Positions 40,829-50,887 of a stretch of 64,000 nucleotides of DNA are shown here, piece by piece. Position 1 is the stretch's first letter; each line of letters opens with the position of its first letter. Location of the stretch: contig NZ_CP137552.1 in assembly GCF_039691755.1 (NCBI RefSeq), positions 2,852,001 to 2,916,000 of the forward strand. Reading direction: 5' to 3'. The notes below the pieces were generated by a model. The model worked only from the letters and a program-made list of their open reading frames with translations, was not told the DNA's origin and did not search any database. Source of the DNA: Halomonas sp. Bachu 37. Lineage in GTDB: Bacteria > Pseudomonadota > Gammaproteobacteria > Pseudomonadales > Halomonadaceae. The translations under genes and the position numbers were made by a program.

Positions 40829-42145
40829 TCACTCCTGCTCGTCCAGGCTTTCCACGCGAATGCGCATGACCGGCCCGGCGATATCGGCCATTGACTCGAC
40901 CTGGCGAATCACTTCGTTCATCTGCTTCTCCTTGGTGCGGTGAGTCAGCAGGATGATCGGCACCAGCTCGCCTTCGGTGGCTTCTTTCTGGATCAGGGCC
41001 TCGATCGAGATGCCCTGCTCGGAAAGGATCGTGGCCACCCGCGCCAGCACCCCGGGACGATCGACCGCCAGCAGGCGCAGGTAGTAGGCCGTGGTGATCT
41101 CCTCCATGGGCATGATCGGCAGACTGGATACGTCTTCGCCCACGCCACTGAACGCCAGATAGGGAACACGGTAATAGTGGTCGGTGGTGATATCACGAGC
41201 CACGTCGAGCAAATCGGCCACGACCGCCGAGGCGGTGGGTTCGGCGCCCGCACCGGCACCGTAGTAGAGCGTCGGTCCCACGGCGTCGCCCATGATGGCG
41301 ATGGCGTTCTTGACCCCATGGACGTTGGCCAGCAAGCGCTCCTTGGGAATCAGCGTCGGGTGAACGCGCAACTCCAGCCCCTGGTCGGTACGCTTGGAAA
41401 TGCCCAGGTGCTTGATGACGTAACCCAGGTTGTCGGCCTGTTGGATGTCTTCGCTGGTAATGCGCGAGATACCCTCGGTGTAGGCCTTGTCGAACTGCAG
41501 CGGCACGCCGTAGGCAATTGAGGCGAGGATGGTCAGCTTGTGCGCCGCATCGATGCCTTCGACGTCGAAGGTGGGGTCGGATTCGGCGTAGCCCAGCGCT
41601 TGCGCTTCGGCGAGCACCTCCTCGAAGGCACGGCCTTCATCGCGCATGTGCGTGAGGATGTAGTTGCCGGTCCCGTTGATGATGCCCGCCACCCATGCGA
41701 TGCGGTTGGCGCCGAGGCCTTCGCGCAGGGACTTGATCACCGGGATGCCGCCGGCCACGGCGGCTTCGAAGGCGACGATCACGCCTTTCTCGTGAGCCGC
41801 CTTGAAGATCTCGTTACCGTGCACGGCGATCAGCGCCTTGTTGGCGGTGACCACGTGCTTGCCATGGGCGATGGCGGTGAGTACCAGTTCACGGGCGACC
41901 TCGTAGCCGCCGACCAGCTCCACCACGACATCGATATCCGGGTTGGTGGCCACTTCGAACACATCGGTGGTGGCCTTGATACCGGTGATGTCGCAGTCCG
42001 GGTGGATACTGCGATGCGCGACCTGCTCGATCACGATCGGCCGTCCGGCGCGTCGGGCAATATCGTCCGCATTACGCGTCAATACGTTGAAGGTACCGCC
42101 ACCGACAGTGCCCAGACCACAGATGCCTACTCTCACCGGTTCCAC
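40829..42145 (-). CDS. hom: Homoserine dehydrogenase
   Basis: It reduces aspartate semialdehyde to homoserine, the branch point to threonine and methionine. The 438-residue monofunctional enzyme has the NAD(P) motif GICGLGTVGGG, VVTANKALIA, GIINGTGNYIL and a C-terminal ACT domain (YYLRLLAVDRPGVLARVATI) for feedback by threonine. The start is GTG 42145 with GGGGAG upstream. Two bases separate it from thrC. Confidence 0.96.
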   Translation of the reverse strand: MEPVRVGICGLGTVGGGTFNVLTRNADDIARRAGRPIVIEQVAHRSIHPDCDITGIKATTDVFEVATNPDIDVVVELVGGYEVARELVLTAIAHGKHVVTANKALIAVHGNEIFKAAHEKGVIVAFEAAVAGGIPVIKSLREGLGANRIAWVAGIINGTGNYILTHMRDEGRAFEEVLAEAQALGYAESDPTFDVEGIDAAHKLTILASIAYGVPLQFDKAYTEGISRITSEDIQQADNLGYVIKHLGISKRTDQGLELRVHPTLIPKERLLANVHGVKNAIAIMGDAVGPTLYYGAGAGAEPTASAVVADLLDVARDITTDHYYRVPYLAFSGVGEDVSSLPIMPMEEITTAYYLRLLAVDRPGVLARVATILSEQGISIEALIQKEATEGELVPIILLTHRTKEKQMNEVIRQVESMADIAGPVMRIRVESLDEQE

Positions 42146-42204
42146 AATACGACTCCCCTTGAATGAAGCGACCGACCGATAGCGGCGGTCGTAAAAGTTT
42201 GGTT

Positions 42205-42945
42205 CTAGCCTTCGATGTCCAGCATTCGCGCCAACCGCTCAGCCGGTACGTAACCGGGCACCAGGCGTCCGTCGGGCAGCACGATGGCGGGCGTTCCCTG
42301 TACGCCCACGGCCATGCCCAGATCATACTGGGAAGCGACCGGATTGTCGCAGTCCGACGTCCCCTTCAACGTCTCGCCCTGCTTGGCCTGGGTCATCGCA
42401 GCGCTGCGATTGTCCGCGCACCAGACCTGCTGCATCACCCGTGCGACCTCGCCCTGCATTCCACTCCGGGGAAATGCCAGGTAATGCACCGCTATCCCCA
42501 TCTCGTTGAGAGCGGGAACCTGTTCGTGGAACTGGACACAGTAAGGGCAGCTGGTATCGGTGAATACCGTGACGGTTGCCTTGGGCTCTTGCACCCCGCG
42601 GAAGATCACCCGCTGATCCTCGTCGATGGCGGCCAACGCCTCGGCACGCTCCTGGTTGCGCGCCTGCTCGGTGAGGTTGACCAGCCCGTCTTCGCCGTTC
42701 TCGAACAGGTCACCGACCAGGAAGTGGCTGCCATCGGCATTGCTGTAGAACGATTCACCGGTTTCCAGGTGGACCTGGTAAATATCCGCGAGCGGTGTGG
42801 GGGAGACTTCGGTCACCGGCATCGCCTGGCCGTTCACGCTCAGACTCTGTGCCAGTTGCTCGGCAACCGTATCGGCATTGGCCGCGAAAGGCAAAATGGC
42901 GGCGGTAGCCAGCGCCAGGAAGTGAAACGTACCGCGTCGACTCAT
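42205..42945 (-). CDS. dsbC: Periplasmic disulfide isomerase DsbC
   Basis: It shuffles wrong disulfides in exported proteins. The 246-residue protein starts with a signal peptide (MSRRGTFHFL to FAANA), an N-terminal dimerisation domain, and a thioredoxin fold with the active site TDTSCPYC. Conserved cis-Pro GTPAIVLPDG follows. A further Cys pair (WCADN, SDCDN) fits the structural disulfide of DsbC. ATG 42945 has GAGG upstream; it follows xerD by four bases. Confidence 0.93.
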   Translation of the reverse strand: MSRRGTFHFLALATAAILPFAANADTVAEQLAQSLSVNGQAMPVTEVSPTPLADIYQVHLETGESFYSNADGSHFLVGDLFENGEDGLVNLTEQARNQERAEALAAIDEDQRVIFRGVQEPKATVTVFTDTSCPYCVQFHEQVPALNEMGIAVHYLAFPRSGMQGEVARVMQQVWCADNRSAAMTQAKQGETLKGTSDCDNPVASQYDLGMAVGVQGTPAIVLPDGRLVPGYVPAERLARMLDIEG

Positions 42946-42949
42946 CGGC

Positions 42950-43831
42950 TCAACCTCGTGGATGGTGTTCGGCATGCAGCGCTTCCAGGCGGGCCTGGGC
43001 GACATGCGTGTAAATTTGCGTCGTGGACAGGTCGCTATGACCTAGCAGCAACTGTACGACACGCAGATTGGCGCCATGATTCAACAAGTGCGTGGCAAAC
43101 GCATGGCGCAAGGTATGCGGAGACAAGGGCCGCTCGATACCTGCAGTGCGTGCGTGCGCCTTGATGCGGTGCCAGAAGGTCTGGCGCGTCATGGCCTGGT
43201 CGTTACGTCCGGGAAACAACGCCGGACGAGTAGCATCGCGCATCAGGGCACCGCGCGTCGACTCGAGATAACGCCCCAGCCAGTAGGCCGCCTCTTCCCC
43301 CAGGGGCACCAGCCTGTCCTTGTCGCCCTTGCCGCGCACACGGACAACCCCCTGGCGCAAGTTCAGTGCATCGGTACTCAGCCCCACCAGCTCCGACACT
43401 CGCAACCCGCAAGCATACAACAATTCGAGCATGGCACGGTCGCGCATGCCCAGCGGTTGGGTAATGTCGGGGGCGGCCAATAGCCGCTCGATTTCATCTT
43501 CTGTCAGAGTGTTGGGCAGGCCGGGGCGCACCCGGGGCAGGCGCACCTCGGTCAGTGGATCATGGCGAATCAGCCCTTGCAGCAATCCCCAGCGGTAGAA
43601 GCTACGCAGACTGGACAGCAGGCGGGCATTGCTGCGCAGCTGGTAGCCGGCTTCGCGGCGATGCTCAAGCCACTCGCCCAGAGCTTCGGGAGCCGGCTCC
43701 AGCAGCTCTTGCCCCAAGGATTCCAGATGAGCCGCCCAGACGGTCAGGTCGCGCCGATAGGCTGACAGGGTGTGGTCGCTCGCGCCACGCTCCAGCCACA
43801 GCGAATCGAGAAAGGTGTCGATCTCTTTCAT
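42950..43831 (-). CDS. xerD: Tyrosine recombinase XerD
   Basis: It resolves chromosome dimers at dif together with XerC and FtsK. The 293-residue protein has the N-terminal SAM-like core-binding domain and the catalytic set: Arg in ACGLRVSELVGL, Lys in RGKGDKDRLVP, His-x-x-Arg in SPHTLRHAFATHLL, His in LLGHSDLSTTQ and Tyr in IYTHV. XerD rather than XerC is inferred from neighbouring dsbC and recJ, which accompany xerD in many gammaproteobacteria. Confidence 0.93.
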   Translation of the reverse strand: MKEIDTFLDSLWLERGASDHTLSAYRRDLTVWAAHLESLGQELLEPAPEALGEWLEHRREAGYQLRSNARLLSSLRSFYRWGLLQGLIRHDPLTEVRLPRVRPGLPNTLTEDEIERLLAAPDITQPLGMRDRAMLELLYACGLRVSELVGLSTDALNLRQGVVRVRGKGDKDRLVPLGEEAAYWLGRYLESTRGALMRDATRPALFPGRNDQAMTRQTFWHRIKAHARTAGIERPLSPHTLRHAFATHLLNHGANLRVVQLLLGHSDLSTTQIYTHVAQARLEALHAEHHPRG

Positions 43832-43877
43832 TCAGGCTCGTCCTTCTCGATCCATTTCCGAACTACAGGCCATATAC

Positions 43878-43917
43878 GACAAAGCCCCGCCCCGCAGAGC
43901 GGTGACGGGGCTTTGTC
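43878..43917 (-). terminator. Terminator hairpin after rplS
   Basis: GACAAAGCCCCG and CGGGGCTTTGTC form a perfect 12-bp stem, with a GC-rich inner loop, 35 bases past rplS. The only T-tract is within the stem, so efficiency is uncertain. Confidence 0.65.
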
Positions 43918-43952
43918 GCGCCAGGCGCCTGAACGCCTGTGGAATTACCGGC

Positions 43953-44309
43953 TTACGCCAGCTTTTCCTTGATGCGGGCGGACTTGCCGCTACGCTCACG
44001 CAGGTAGTACAGCTTGGCTTGACGCACGTCACCGCGACGCTTGACTTCCAAGGAGTCGACCAGCGGGCTGTAGGTCTGGAAGGTACGCTCGACGCCGACA
44101 CCGTGGGAAATCTTACGCACGGTGAAAGCGGAGTTGAGGCCGCGGTTACGCTTGCCGATGACCACACCTTCGAAGGCCTGCAGACGCTCGCGGGTGCCTT
44201 CCTTTACCTTGACCTGAACGACGATGGTGTCGCCCGGAGCGAAGGCCGGAATTTCCTTGCTCATCTGCTCTGCTTCGATCGCCTGGATCACCTTGTTCTT
44301 GCTGCTCAT
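43953..44309 (-). CDS. rplS: 50S ribosomal protein L19
   Basis: It lies at the 30S-50S interface. The 118-residue protein has [52 protein letters not shown] and [19 protein letters not shown], matching the family throughout. ATG 44309 is eight bases after AGGAG, better than the ATG two codons earlier. It is the last gene of the rpsP-rimM-trmD-rplS operon. Confidence 0.98.
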   Translation of the reverse strand: MSSKNKVIQAIEAEQMSKEIPAFAPGDTIVVQVKVKEGTRERLQAFEGVVIGKRNRGLNSAFTVRKISHGVGVERTFQTYSPLVDSLEVKRRGDVRQAKLYYLRERSGKSARIKEKLA

Positions 44310-44426
44310 TTTCATGCTCCTAAATAACGTAATGGCTCGCCACGCAGTTGTGGAAGGGGCAAACCGTGATCCCGGCGCTCGAAACGAGCCTCGCGGGAGT
44401 CGTTATGGGTGACGCAGGTACGTCGG

Positions 44427-45239
44427 CTACTCGCCCTTGCCGCCCTGCACCGCCGCCCTGTCTTGCTTGAGGGACAGAGCGTGTTCGTCGATGTATTCCT
44501 GCAACAATTTCTGCTGCTCAGCATCCAGCGTCAGCTCTTCGAGAAGATCCGGCCGGCGCTGCCAGGTACGCCCCAGGGACTGCTTCAGTCGCCAGCGCTT
44601 GATGGCGGCATGGTTGCCACTCAACAGCACCGTCGGCACTTGGCGCCCGTCGATCACTTCCGGACGAGTATAGTGCGGGCAGTCCAGCAACCCATTGTTG
44701 AATGAATCCTCGACAGCGGAATCCTGATGGCCCAGTACGCCGGGTACCAGTCTAGCCGCTGCGTCGATCAGCACCATGGCCGGCAGCTCACCACCGCTCA
44801 GCACATAATCCCCGACCGACCACTCTTCGTCGATGTCACTTTCGACGACGCGTTCATCGATGCCTTCATAGCGTCCCGCCACCACCACCAGTGGACTCGC
44901 GTCGACCAGTGACCGTGCGCCCCGCTGGTCCAGCTTTCGCCCCTGTGGCGAAAGATAGATCACTTTCGCGGGCTTGCCGGTGACCTGCTCGGCACGTTCC
45001 CGGGCGTCGTGTATCGCCGCTCTCAGCGTACCCACCTTCATCAGCATGCCCGGCCCGCCACCATAGGGGCGGTCGTCCACGCTGCGATGGCGGTCGGTGG
45101 CGTAGTCGCGGGGGTTCCAGAACTCCAGCGCAACTTGCTGCTTTTCCACCGCTCGTCCGGTCACGCCGTGACGAGTAATCGCGTCGAACATTTCCGGAAA
45201 CAGCGATACCACGCCGATCCACATCGTTGCCTGAGTCAT
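44427..45239 (-). CDS. trmD: tRNA (guanine-37-N1)-methyltransferase
   Basis: It methylates G37 next to the anticodon and prevents frameshifting. The 270-residue SPOUT protein has the knotted SAM site [24 protein letters not shown], and [13 protein letters not shown]. The ATG directly abuts the rimM stop codon. The last ~20 residues are longer than in Escherichia coli. Confidence 0.97.
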   Translation of the reverse strand: MTQATMWIGVVSLFPEMFDAITRHGVTGRAVEKQQVALEFWNPRDYATDRHRSVDDRPYGGGPGMLMKVGTLRAAIHDARERAEQVTGKPAKVIYLSPQGRKLDQRGARSLVDASPLVVVAGRYEGIDERVVESDIDEEWSVGDYVLSGGELPAMVLIDAAARLVPGVLGHQDSAVEDSFNNGLLDCPHYTRPEVIDGRQVPTVLLSGNHAAIKRWRLKQSLGRTWQRRPDLLEELTLDAEQQKLLQEYIDEHALSLKQDRAAVQGGKGE

Positions 45240-45797
45240 CTAGAAGTCGGGGTCCCAGTCGACGACCATGCGGTCGTTTTCCAGCGCCACCTCCAGAATG
45301 ACCTCGTCCGGCAGAAACGGGATCAAACGCTCGCGCTTGTCGATGGCTTCGGCATCGCCGCGCACCACCATGACATCGTTGGCGCCGGTCTCGAACAGAT
45401 ACTGGATCCGTCCCAACCGTTCGCCGGCCTGAGTGAAGACGCTCAGTCCTTCCAGCTCATGCCAGTAGTACTCATCGTCGCCAAGCTTGGGCAAGTGGCT
45501 CTTGGACATGAGTATCTCGGCCCCGGCGATGGCTTCCGCCGCGCTGCGATCGCTCACTTCCTCGAAGCTCACCACCATGCCTTTACCCTGTCGACGCCCC
45601 TCGGCAATGGTGTAACGTGTTAGGCGTTCGCCCTGGCGCAGCCACCACTCGGGGTAATCCAGAATGCGTTCCATGGGGCTGGTGTAGGAGTACACCTTGA
45701 GCCAGCCTTTGACCCCATAGGGGCTGGTCAGCTTGCCCAATACCACATGATCGTCGCTCGACCGGCTATTGTCGGCATTGTTCATCGACGACCTCAT
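45240..45797 (-). CDS. rimM: 16S rRNA-processing protein RimM
   Basis: It helps mature the 30S head and binds S19. The protein has the N-terminal VVLGKLTSPYGVKGWLKVYS and the PRC-barrel YYWHELEGLSVFTQ, ending in VDWDPDF as in other RimM. ATG 45797 with AGGGG upstream gives 185 residues; GTG 45818 and ATG 45785 are alternatives. Confidence 0.94.
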   Translation of the reverse strand: MRSSMNNADNSRSSDDHVVLGKLTSPYGVKGWLKVYSYTSPMERILDYPEWWLRQGERLTRYTIAEGRRQGKGMVVSFEEVSDRSAAEAIAGAEILMSKSHLPKLGDDEYYWHELEGLSVFTQAGERLGRIQYLFETGANDVMVVRGDAEAIDKRERLIPFLPDEVILEVALENDRMVVDWDPDF

Positions 45798-45846
45798 CGT
45801 ATTCCCCTGGGATTCCACATACCGGCAAGGTAACGCAATACAGGGC

Positions 45847-46095
45847 TCAGGCCTGCTTGCGGGCTTCCTTGATCAGCTCGGCAACGCGACCAGAAACCTG
45901 GGCACCTTGGCTCTGCCAATGTGTCACACGGTCGAGGTCGACGCGCAGACGCTCTTCCTGACCACGGGCGACGGGGTTGAAAAAGCCCACGCGCTCGATG
46001 AAACGGCCGTCACGCGCATTGCGCGAATCGGTCACGGTCAAGTGGTAGAAGGGACGCTTCTTGGCGCCACCACGTGCCAAACGAATGGTAACCAT
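45847..46095 (-). CDS. rpsP: 30S ribosomal protein S16
   Basis: The 82-residue early-assembly protein has [19 protein letters not shown] and [19 protein letters not shown], fully conserved. It leads the rimM-trmD-rplS operon. Upstream (46096-46328, shared with the ffh 3' side) a palindrome TGAAGT-AGC-ACTTCA (46132-46146) and a TATATA box lie in the expected promoter region. No convincing -35 was found. Confidence 0.98.
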   Translation of the reverse strand: MVTIRLARGGAKKRPFYHLTVTDSRNARDGRFIERVGFFNPVARGQEERLRVDLDRVTHWQSQGAQVSGRVAELIKEARKQA

Positions 46096-46328
46096 ACGAT
46101 AACTATCCTTCGGTTGAGGTTACGAGAACAGTGAAGTAGCACTTCATATATAGCGTTGAAGGTGTGCTTCATCGGGTGATCATGCGCCTGCACCTGGCTA
46201 TCGCAGGCCCTTTTTCAAGGACGCGCACGCGGGGTCCACGCATGAAGAGGCCGCATTCTACGCAAATGCGACCGGCTTGGAAAGCCTGGCAGGGGCAAAA
46301 CGGCCAAGCATCGGCGCTTCTCTACGTT

Positions 46329-47747
46329 TCAGCGCCAGGGCATGCCGCCAGGACCGCCCATGCCGCCCATTCCTCCGGGTCCGCCAGGACCACCCGGACC
46401 GCCGCCGCCCATCATGCCGGACATGCCGCGCATCATTTTCTGCATGCCGCCTTTCTTGCCTGCTTTCTTCATCATCTTCTGCATCTGCTTGTGCTGCTTG
46501 AGCAGGCGATTGAGATCGGGTACCTGCAAGCCGGCACCAGCGGCAATCCGGCGCTTGCGCGAACCATTGATGATTTCCGGCTTGTGGCGCTCCTTGGGCG
46601 TCATGGAGTTGATCAAGGCTTCGAGCTTGCCCAGCTCCTTCTCCGGCCCCGGCCCCTGGGCCATTTCCGCCATCTGCCCCATTCCCGGCAGTTTGCCCAG
46701 CAAGCCGCCCATGCCGCCCATCTTCTTCAACTGCTGCAATTGATCACGAAAGTCCTCCAGGTCGAACCCTTCGCCTTTCTTGACCTTCTTGGCCAACTGC
46801 TCCGCCTTGCCCTTGTCGACGGTGCGCTCGGCTTCCTCGATCAGGGACAGCATGTCGCCCATGCCAAGGATGCGTGAGGCGACCCGGTCGGGGTGGAAGG
46901 GCTCCAGCGCGTCGACCTTCTCGCCCACACCCATGAACTTGATCGGCTGCCCGGTGACATGGCGCACCGAAAGGGCCGCGCCGCCGCGGGCGTCGCCGTC
47001 GGCCTTGGTCAGGATAACCCCGGTCAACGGCAGCGCTTCCTGGAAGGCCTTGGCGGTGTTGACCGCATCCTGGCCGGTCATGGCGTCGACGACGAACAGC
47101 GTCTCCTGGGGAGACAGGGCCTTATGCAGCGCCTGGATCTCAGCCATCATCGCTTCATCGACGGCCAGACGGCCGGCGGTATCGACGAGCACCACATCGT
47201 GGAACTGGATCTTGGCATGGCGGACGGCGGCTTCGGCGATATCCACCGGGTTCTGGTCGGAGCGCGAAGGGAAGAATTCCACCGCCACTTCCTTGGCCAG
47301 GGTTTCCAGCTGATCGATGGCGGCGGGGCGATACACGTCCGCCGACACGACCAGTACCTTCTTCTTCTCGCGCTCACGCAGAAAGCGCGCCAGCTTGGCC
47401 ACCGAGGTGGTCTTGCCCGCGCCCTGCAGGCCCGCCATCAATACCACGGCAGGCGAACCCTTGAGGCTCAAGCCTTCGTTGGCCTCGCCCATGATCGCCT
47501 CGAGCTCCTGCTGGACAATCTTGACGAACTGCTGGCCCGGCGACAGGCTGCGCGAGACTTCCTGACCTACCGCTCGTTCGCGCACGCGATCGATGAAGGC
47601 CTTGACCACGGGCAGCGCGACGTCCGCCTCGAGCAGGGCGCGGCGCACTTCGCGCAGCGTATCCTTGATGTTGTCTTCGGTCAGGCGCGCCTGACCCTTG
47701 ATCGACTTCAGCGTCTGCGACAGACGCTCGCTTAGATTCTGAAACAT
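46329..47747 (-). CDS. ffh: Signal recognition particle protein Ffh
   Basis: It binds 4.5S RNA and signal sequences and brings ribosomes to the membrane through FtsY. The 472-residue protein has the N domain, G domain (GLQGAGKTTSVAKLA, DTAGRL, TKADGDARGG) and the Met-rich M domain (MQKMMKKAGKKGGMQKMM). The tail is unusually Gly/Pro/Met-rich (GGGGPGGPGGPGGMGGMGG) and about 20 residues longer than in Escherichia coli. ATG 47747 starts the conserved MFQNLSERLS; the frame is open upstream without conservation. Confidence 0.97.
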   Translation of the reverse strand: MFQNLSERLSQTLKSIKGQARLTEDNIKDTLREVRRALLEADVALPVVKAFIDRVRERAVGQEVSRSLSPGQQFVKIVQQELEAIMGEANEGLSLKGSPAVVLMAGLQGAGKTTSVAKLARFLREREKKKVLVVSADVYRPAAIDQLETLAKEVAVEFFPSRSDQNPVDIAEAAVRHAKIQFHDVVLVDTAGRLAVDEAMMAEIQALHKALSPQETLFVVDAMTGQDAVNTAKAFQEALPLTGVILTKADGDARGGAALSVRHVTGQPIKFMGVGEKVDALEPFHPDRVASRILGMGDMLSLIEEAERTVDKGKAEQLAKKVKKGEGFDLEDFRDQLQQLKKMGGMGGLLGKLPGMGQMAEMAQGPGPEKELGKLEALINSMTPKERHKPEIINGSRKRRIAAGAGLQVPDLNRLLKQHKQMQKMMKKAGKKGGMQKMMRGMSGMMGGGGPGGPGGPGGMGGMGGPGGMPWR

Positions 47748-47975
47748 AGGGCCTCTCTGCCTCTGCCAACGCGGCTGGCTCAGCGCCACCGGCCTGGTCT
47801 GATTTGTCGCGATTATACGCCCTGTGACGCCGACTCTCCATGATAGCGGCGCAGACGCGGCAGACCAATGGCTGTGCGCAGCCACATTGTTTGGTTATAG
47901 TAGCCGCCATCCCTTGCGGGTAAGATTGACTTGCCATTCACTTGCAACGCGCTGGCAAGGCGCACGGACAGCACA

Positions 47976-48776
47976 ATGCAAGCGCTCCCATTTGCCACCC
48001 TGGCTTTCGTTCTCTATGTCGCCGCCGCCATCTGGCAGGGCATGACCCTACTGCGCCGTGTACCGCCACGCCAAGGCATGGTGCGCCTGCTTGGAGCGCT
48101 CGGCCTGCTGCTGCATATCTGGGTGGTGTTCCAGCTGATGGAGCTATCCCCGGGGCTGTGGCCCGGCTTTACCAATAGCGCCACGATACTGATGGCGGTA
48201 GTGGTCAATATCCTGCTGGTCGCCAGCCTGTTCAAGCCGGTACTAAACGCTTCCGTGGCACTCTTCCCGCTCGCCGCCATCGTCTTGATCGTGGCTACCT
48301 GGGTGCCCAGCCAGGGCCGCGACACCGGCCTGACTCCCGGCATCCTGTTGCACGCCATCAGCTCCGCTCTGGCCTTTGCCATGCTGGTGATCGCCGCTGT
48401 GCAGGCCGTCCTGGTGGGCCTGCAGAACCAGGCCTTGCGGCATCATCATATCCGCGGCATCGTCCAATCGCTGCCACCGCTCACCACCATGGAGCGCGTG
48501 CTGTTCGAGCTGGTATGGGCGGGCGTTCTGCTGTTGACGCTGTCGATCGTCAGCGGCTTTATCTTCCTCGACAATCTGTTCGCCCAGCACCTGGCACACA
48601 AGACCCTGCTGTCGCTTTTCGCCTGGATCATCTTCACCACCCTGCTGGTGGGACGCTATCGCTTCGGCTGGCGCGGCATGCGCGCGGTACGCTGGACCCT
48701 CGGCGGCGGCATTCTGCTGGCCCTGGCCTATTTCGGCAGCAAGTTTGTGCTGGAGATTGTGCTCCACCAGGGCTGA
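47976..48776 (+). CDS. YpjD/CcsA-like cytochrome c assembly membrane protein
   Basis: The 266-residue protein has about eight hydrophobic helices and belongs to the CcsA/CcmF/YpjD superfamily. LLLHIWVVF, PGILLHAISSALAFAML and HKTLLSLFAWIIFTTLL provide the conserved His residues that contact heme in relatives. It is divergent from ffh and next to a corB homologue, the same neighbourhood as ypjD and corB near ffh in Escherichia coli. A direct role in cytochrome c maturation is not shown for YpjD. ATG 47976 has only a weak ribosome-binding site. Confidence 0.85.
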   Translation: MQALPFATLAFVLYVAAAIWQGMTLLRRVPPRQGMVRLLGALGLLLHIWVVFQLMELSPGLWPGFTNSATILMAVVVNILLVASLFKPVLNASVALFPLAAIVLIVATWVPSQGRDTGLTPGILLHAISSALAFAMLVIAAVQAVLVGLQNQALRHHHIRGIVQSLPPLTTMERVLFELVWAGVLLLTLSIVSGFIFLDNLFAQHLAHKTLLSLFAWIIFTTLLVGRYRFGWRGMRAVRWTLGGGILLALAYFGSKFVLEIVLHQG

Positions 48777-48878
48777 GCATGGCGTCAAGCGGGGCAGTGC
48801 CGAGACGTTCGGCGCCTTGACATGACCTTGTCCGCCCCCTACAAATCAAGCCTGACATACGATAGAGGAAACTCCGAC

Positions 48879-50153
48879 TTGAGCGACGACTTCCCCTTGG
48901 GGTTATTGTTCGGCCTGCTAGTGTTGCTGATTGCACTTTCCGCTTTCTTTTCCAGCTCTGAAACCGGCATGATGTCCATCAACCGTTATCGCCTGAGCCA
49001 CCAGGCCAATAGCGGTGATTCTCGGGCGAAGCGTGTCATGCGGCTGCTGGCCCGACCGGATCGCCTGATCGGGGTTATCCTGATCGGCAACAACTTCGTC
49101 AATAACCTGGCAGCCTCCATCGCCACCATCATCGCCATCCACTTCTTTGGCGATGTCACAGGCCCCGCCGTTGCGACGGCCCTGCTTACCATTACCATCC
49201 TGATTTTCGCCGAGGTCACGCCCAAGACCTACGCCGCCATCAAGCCAGAGCGTATTGCCTACCCTACTTCCTACGCCCTGGAGCCACTGCTCAAGGTCCT
49301 CTATCCGCTGGTGTGGCTGGTCAATATGGTGTCCAACGGCCTGCTGCGCCTGATCGGGGTCAAGAGCGTTGAGGGCGATGGCGACAACCTGACCCGCGAC
49401 GAACTGCGCACCATCGTCCATGAAGCGGGTACGTTGATTCCCCGCCGCCACCAGGCAATGCTACTCTCCATCCTCGATCTGGAAAACGTCACCGTGAACG
49501 ACATCATGGTGCCGCGCCATGAAGTGGTCGGCATCGACCTGGACGACTCCCTCGAGGAGATACTTACCCAGGTACGCACCAGCCAGCATACCCGCGTGCC
49601 CGTCTACAAGGGCGATATCAATAACATCATCGGTATGCTGCATCTGCGCAACGCCGCCCGTTTTCTATCGCGGGACGAGGTGACCAAGGCAGCCATCGTC
49701 CAGGAAGCCCGGGAGCCCTATTTCATTCCCGAATCCACCCCTTTGCATACGCAACTGCTCAATTTTCAGAAGCAGAAACGGCGTATCGGTATCGTGGTCG
49801 ATGAATATGGGGACGTAGAGGGACTGGTAACGCTGGAGGACATCCTTGAGGAGATCGTGGGCGAGTTCACCACCGATGTCTCCGAAGACGAAGATATTCA
49901 TCAGCAGGATGATGGCAGCCATGTCATCGAAGGCACGGCGAATATCCGCGAGATCAACAAGGCATTGGGCTGGCAGCTACCCACCGATGGTCCCAAGACG
50001 TTGAATGGTTTGATCCTCGAACATCTCGAAGCGTTCCCGGAAGGTCCGGCGTCGCTGGAGATCGGCAATACACGGATGGAGATTCTCGAGATTCGCGACA
50101 ATCTCATTACCTCCGCCCGCTGCTGGCAGCGGACGCGCCTGCCGCGGCGTTAA
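48879..50153 (+). CDS. corB: CorB/HlyC-CorC family transporter with CBS pair
   Basis: It probably moves Mg2+ or other divalent cations. The 424-residue protein has an N-terminal CNNM/DUF21 membrane domain (LIALSAFFSSSETGMMSINR, then three to four helices). Two CBS domains (VNDIMVPRHEVVGIDLD and EPYFIPESTPLHTQ) and a C-terminal CorC_HlyC domain follow. I choose TTG 48879 because GAGGAA stands seven bases before it and relatives begin near here; ATG 48822 lacks a ribosome-binding site. It overlaps plsC tail to tail by four bases. Confidence 0.88.
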   Translation: MSDDFPLGLLFGLLVLLIALSAFFSSSETGMMSINRYRLSHQANSGDSRAKRVMRLLARPDRLIGVILIGNNFVNNLAASIATIIAIHFFGDVTGPAVATALLTITILIFAEVTPKTYAAIKPERIAYPTSYALEPLLKVLYPLVWLVNMVSNGLLRLIGVKSVEGDGDNLTRDELRTIVHEAGTLIPRRHQAMLLSILDLENVTVNDIMVPRHEVVGIDLDDSLEEILTQVRTSQHTRVPVYKGDINNIIGMLHLRNAARFLSRDEVTKAAIVQEAREPYFIPESTPLHTQLLNFQKQKRRIGIVVDEYGDVEGLVTLEDILEEIVGEFTTDVSEDEDIHQQDDGSHVIEGTANIREINKALGWQLPTDGPKTLNGLILEHLEAFPEGPASLEIGNTRMEILEIRDNLITSARCWQRTRLPRR

Positions 50154-50887
50154 TCCCTGGAGCCGCCCTGAACATCCTCGTCAGCGGTCGTCTTGAGCAC
50201 GCGCACCCGCGCTTCCAGGTAGCGGCGCAAGGCGATCTGTCCAGCTTCGTGGGGCGAGATGGGAGGACCGAAATGGAGACTCACGCGGGCGCGGAACCGG
50301 CGTGGCCATTTGCTCAGCGCAGGCCCGCCGCAGTGCGAGGTCCACGAGCCCCACAAGCCGGACAGTCCGGCGGGGATAACCGGCACCGGATCGCGCGCCA
50401 GGATGGTTTCCAGGCCTCTGCGGAACGGCTGCACTTCGCCGTTCGGAGTCAATCGGCCCTCCGGAAACACCATGACGATTTCGCCCTCGCCCAGCGCCTG
50501 GCTCACCTCGTCCAGTGTACGGCGTAACGCGCCGGGGTCGCGTCGTTCGGACTCGATGGGGATCGCCCCCACCAGACGAAACCACCAGTTCAACCACGGC
50601 GAATCGTAGATCGGCCTGTCCATGACGAAACGCAGCGGCCTGGGACACGCACCTCCCAGCACCAACGCATCCATGAAACTGACATGATTGCATACCATCA
50701 GCGCACCACCGTGGCGAGGCAGGCATTCGCTGCCATGCAGCTCCAGGCGATAGCAAAGCCGTACCAACAGCAATATTACCCAGCGCAGCACCCAGCGGGT
50801 CGCGTAGCGCAGACGGTGACGCACAAGTACCAGAATAGAGGTGAGAACCAGCGCCCCCACCAGACCCGCCACCCACCATGACGTCAC
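50150..50887 (-). CDS. 1-acyl-sn-glycerol-3-phosphate acyltransferase-like protein
   Basis: It would transfer an acyl chain to lysophosphatidic acid or a related lipid at the inner membrane. The 245-residue PlsC-family protein has one or two N-terminal helices, the catalytic NHVSFMDA (His-x4-Asp), a GAIPIES-type motif and FPEGRLT for phosphate binding. The start is GTG 50887, overlapping the tetR stop (GTGA). It is co-regulated with the TetR regulator. It may be an accessory PlsC rather than the essential one. Confidence 0.88.
   Translation of the reverse strand: MTSWWVAGLVGALVLTSILVLVRHRLRYATRWVLRWVILLLVRLCYRLELHGSECLPRHGGALMVCNHVSFMDALVLGGACPRPLRFVMDRPIYDSPWLNWWFRLVGAIPIESERRDPGALRRTLDEVSQALGEGEIVMVFPEGRLTPNGEVQPFRRGLETILARDPVPVIPAGLSGLWGSWTSHCGGPALSKWPRRFRARVSLHFGPPISPHEAGQIALRRYLEARVRVLKTTADEDVQGGSRD

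Noticed and set aside
42950..43831. XerD-like recombinase as a phage integrase
   Set aside because: It is full length, flanked by dsbC, hom, thrC and recJ in the usual chromosomal order, and has no attachment site or mobile neighbours.
46132..46146. Palindrome TGAAGT-AGC-ACTTCA upstream of rpsP as a defined operator
   Set aside because: Six-base arms are short and I could not place a good -35 box, so it is only mentioned with rpsP.
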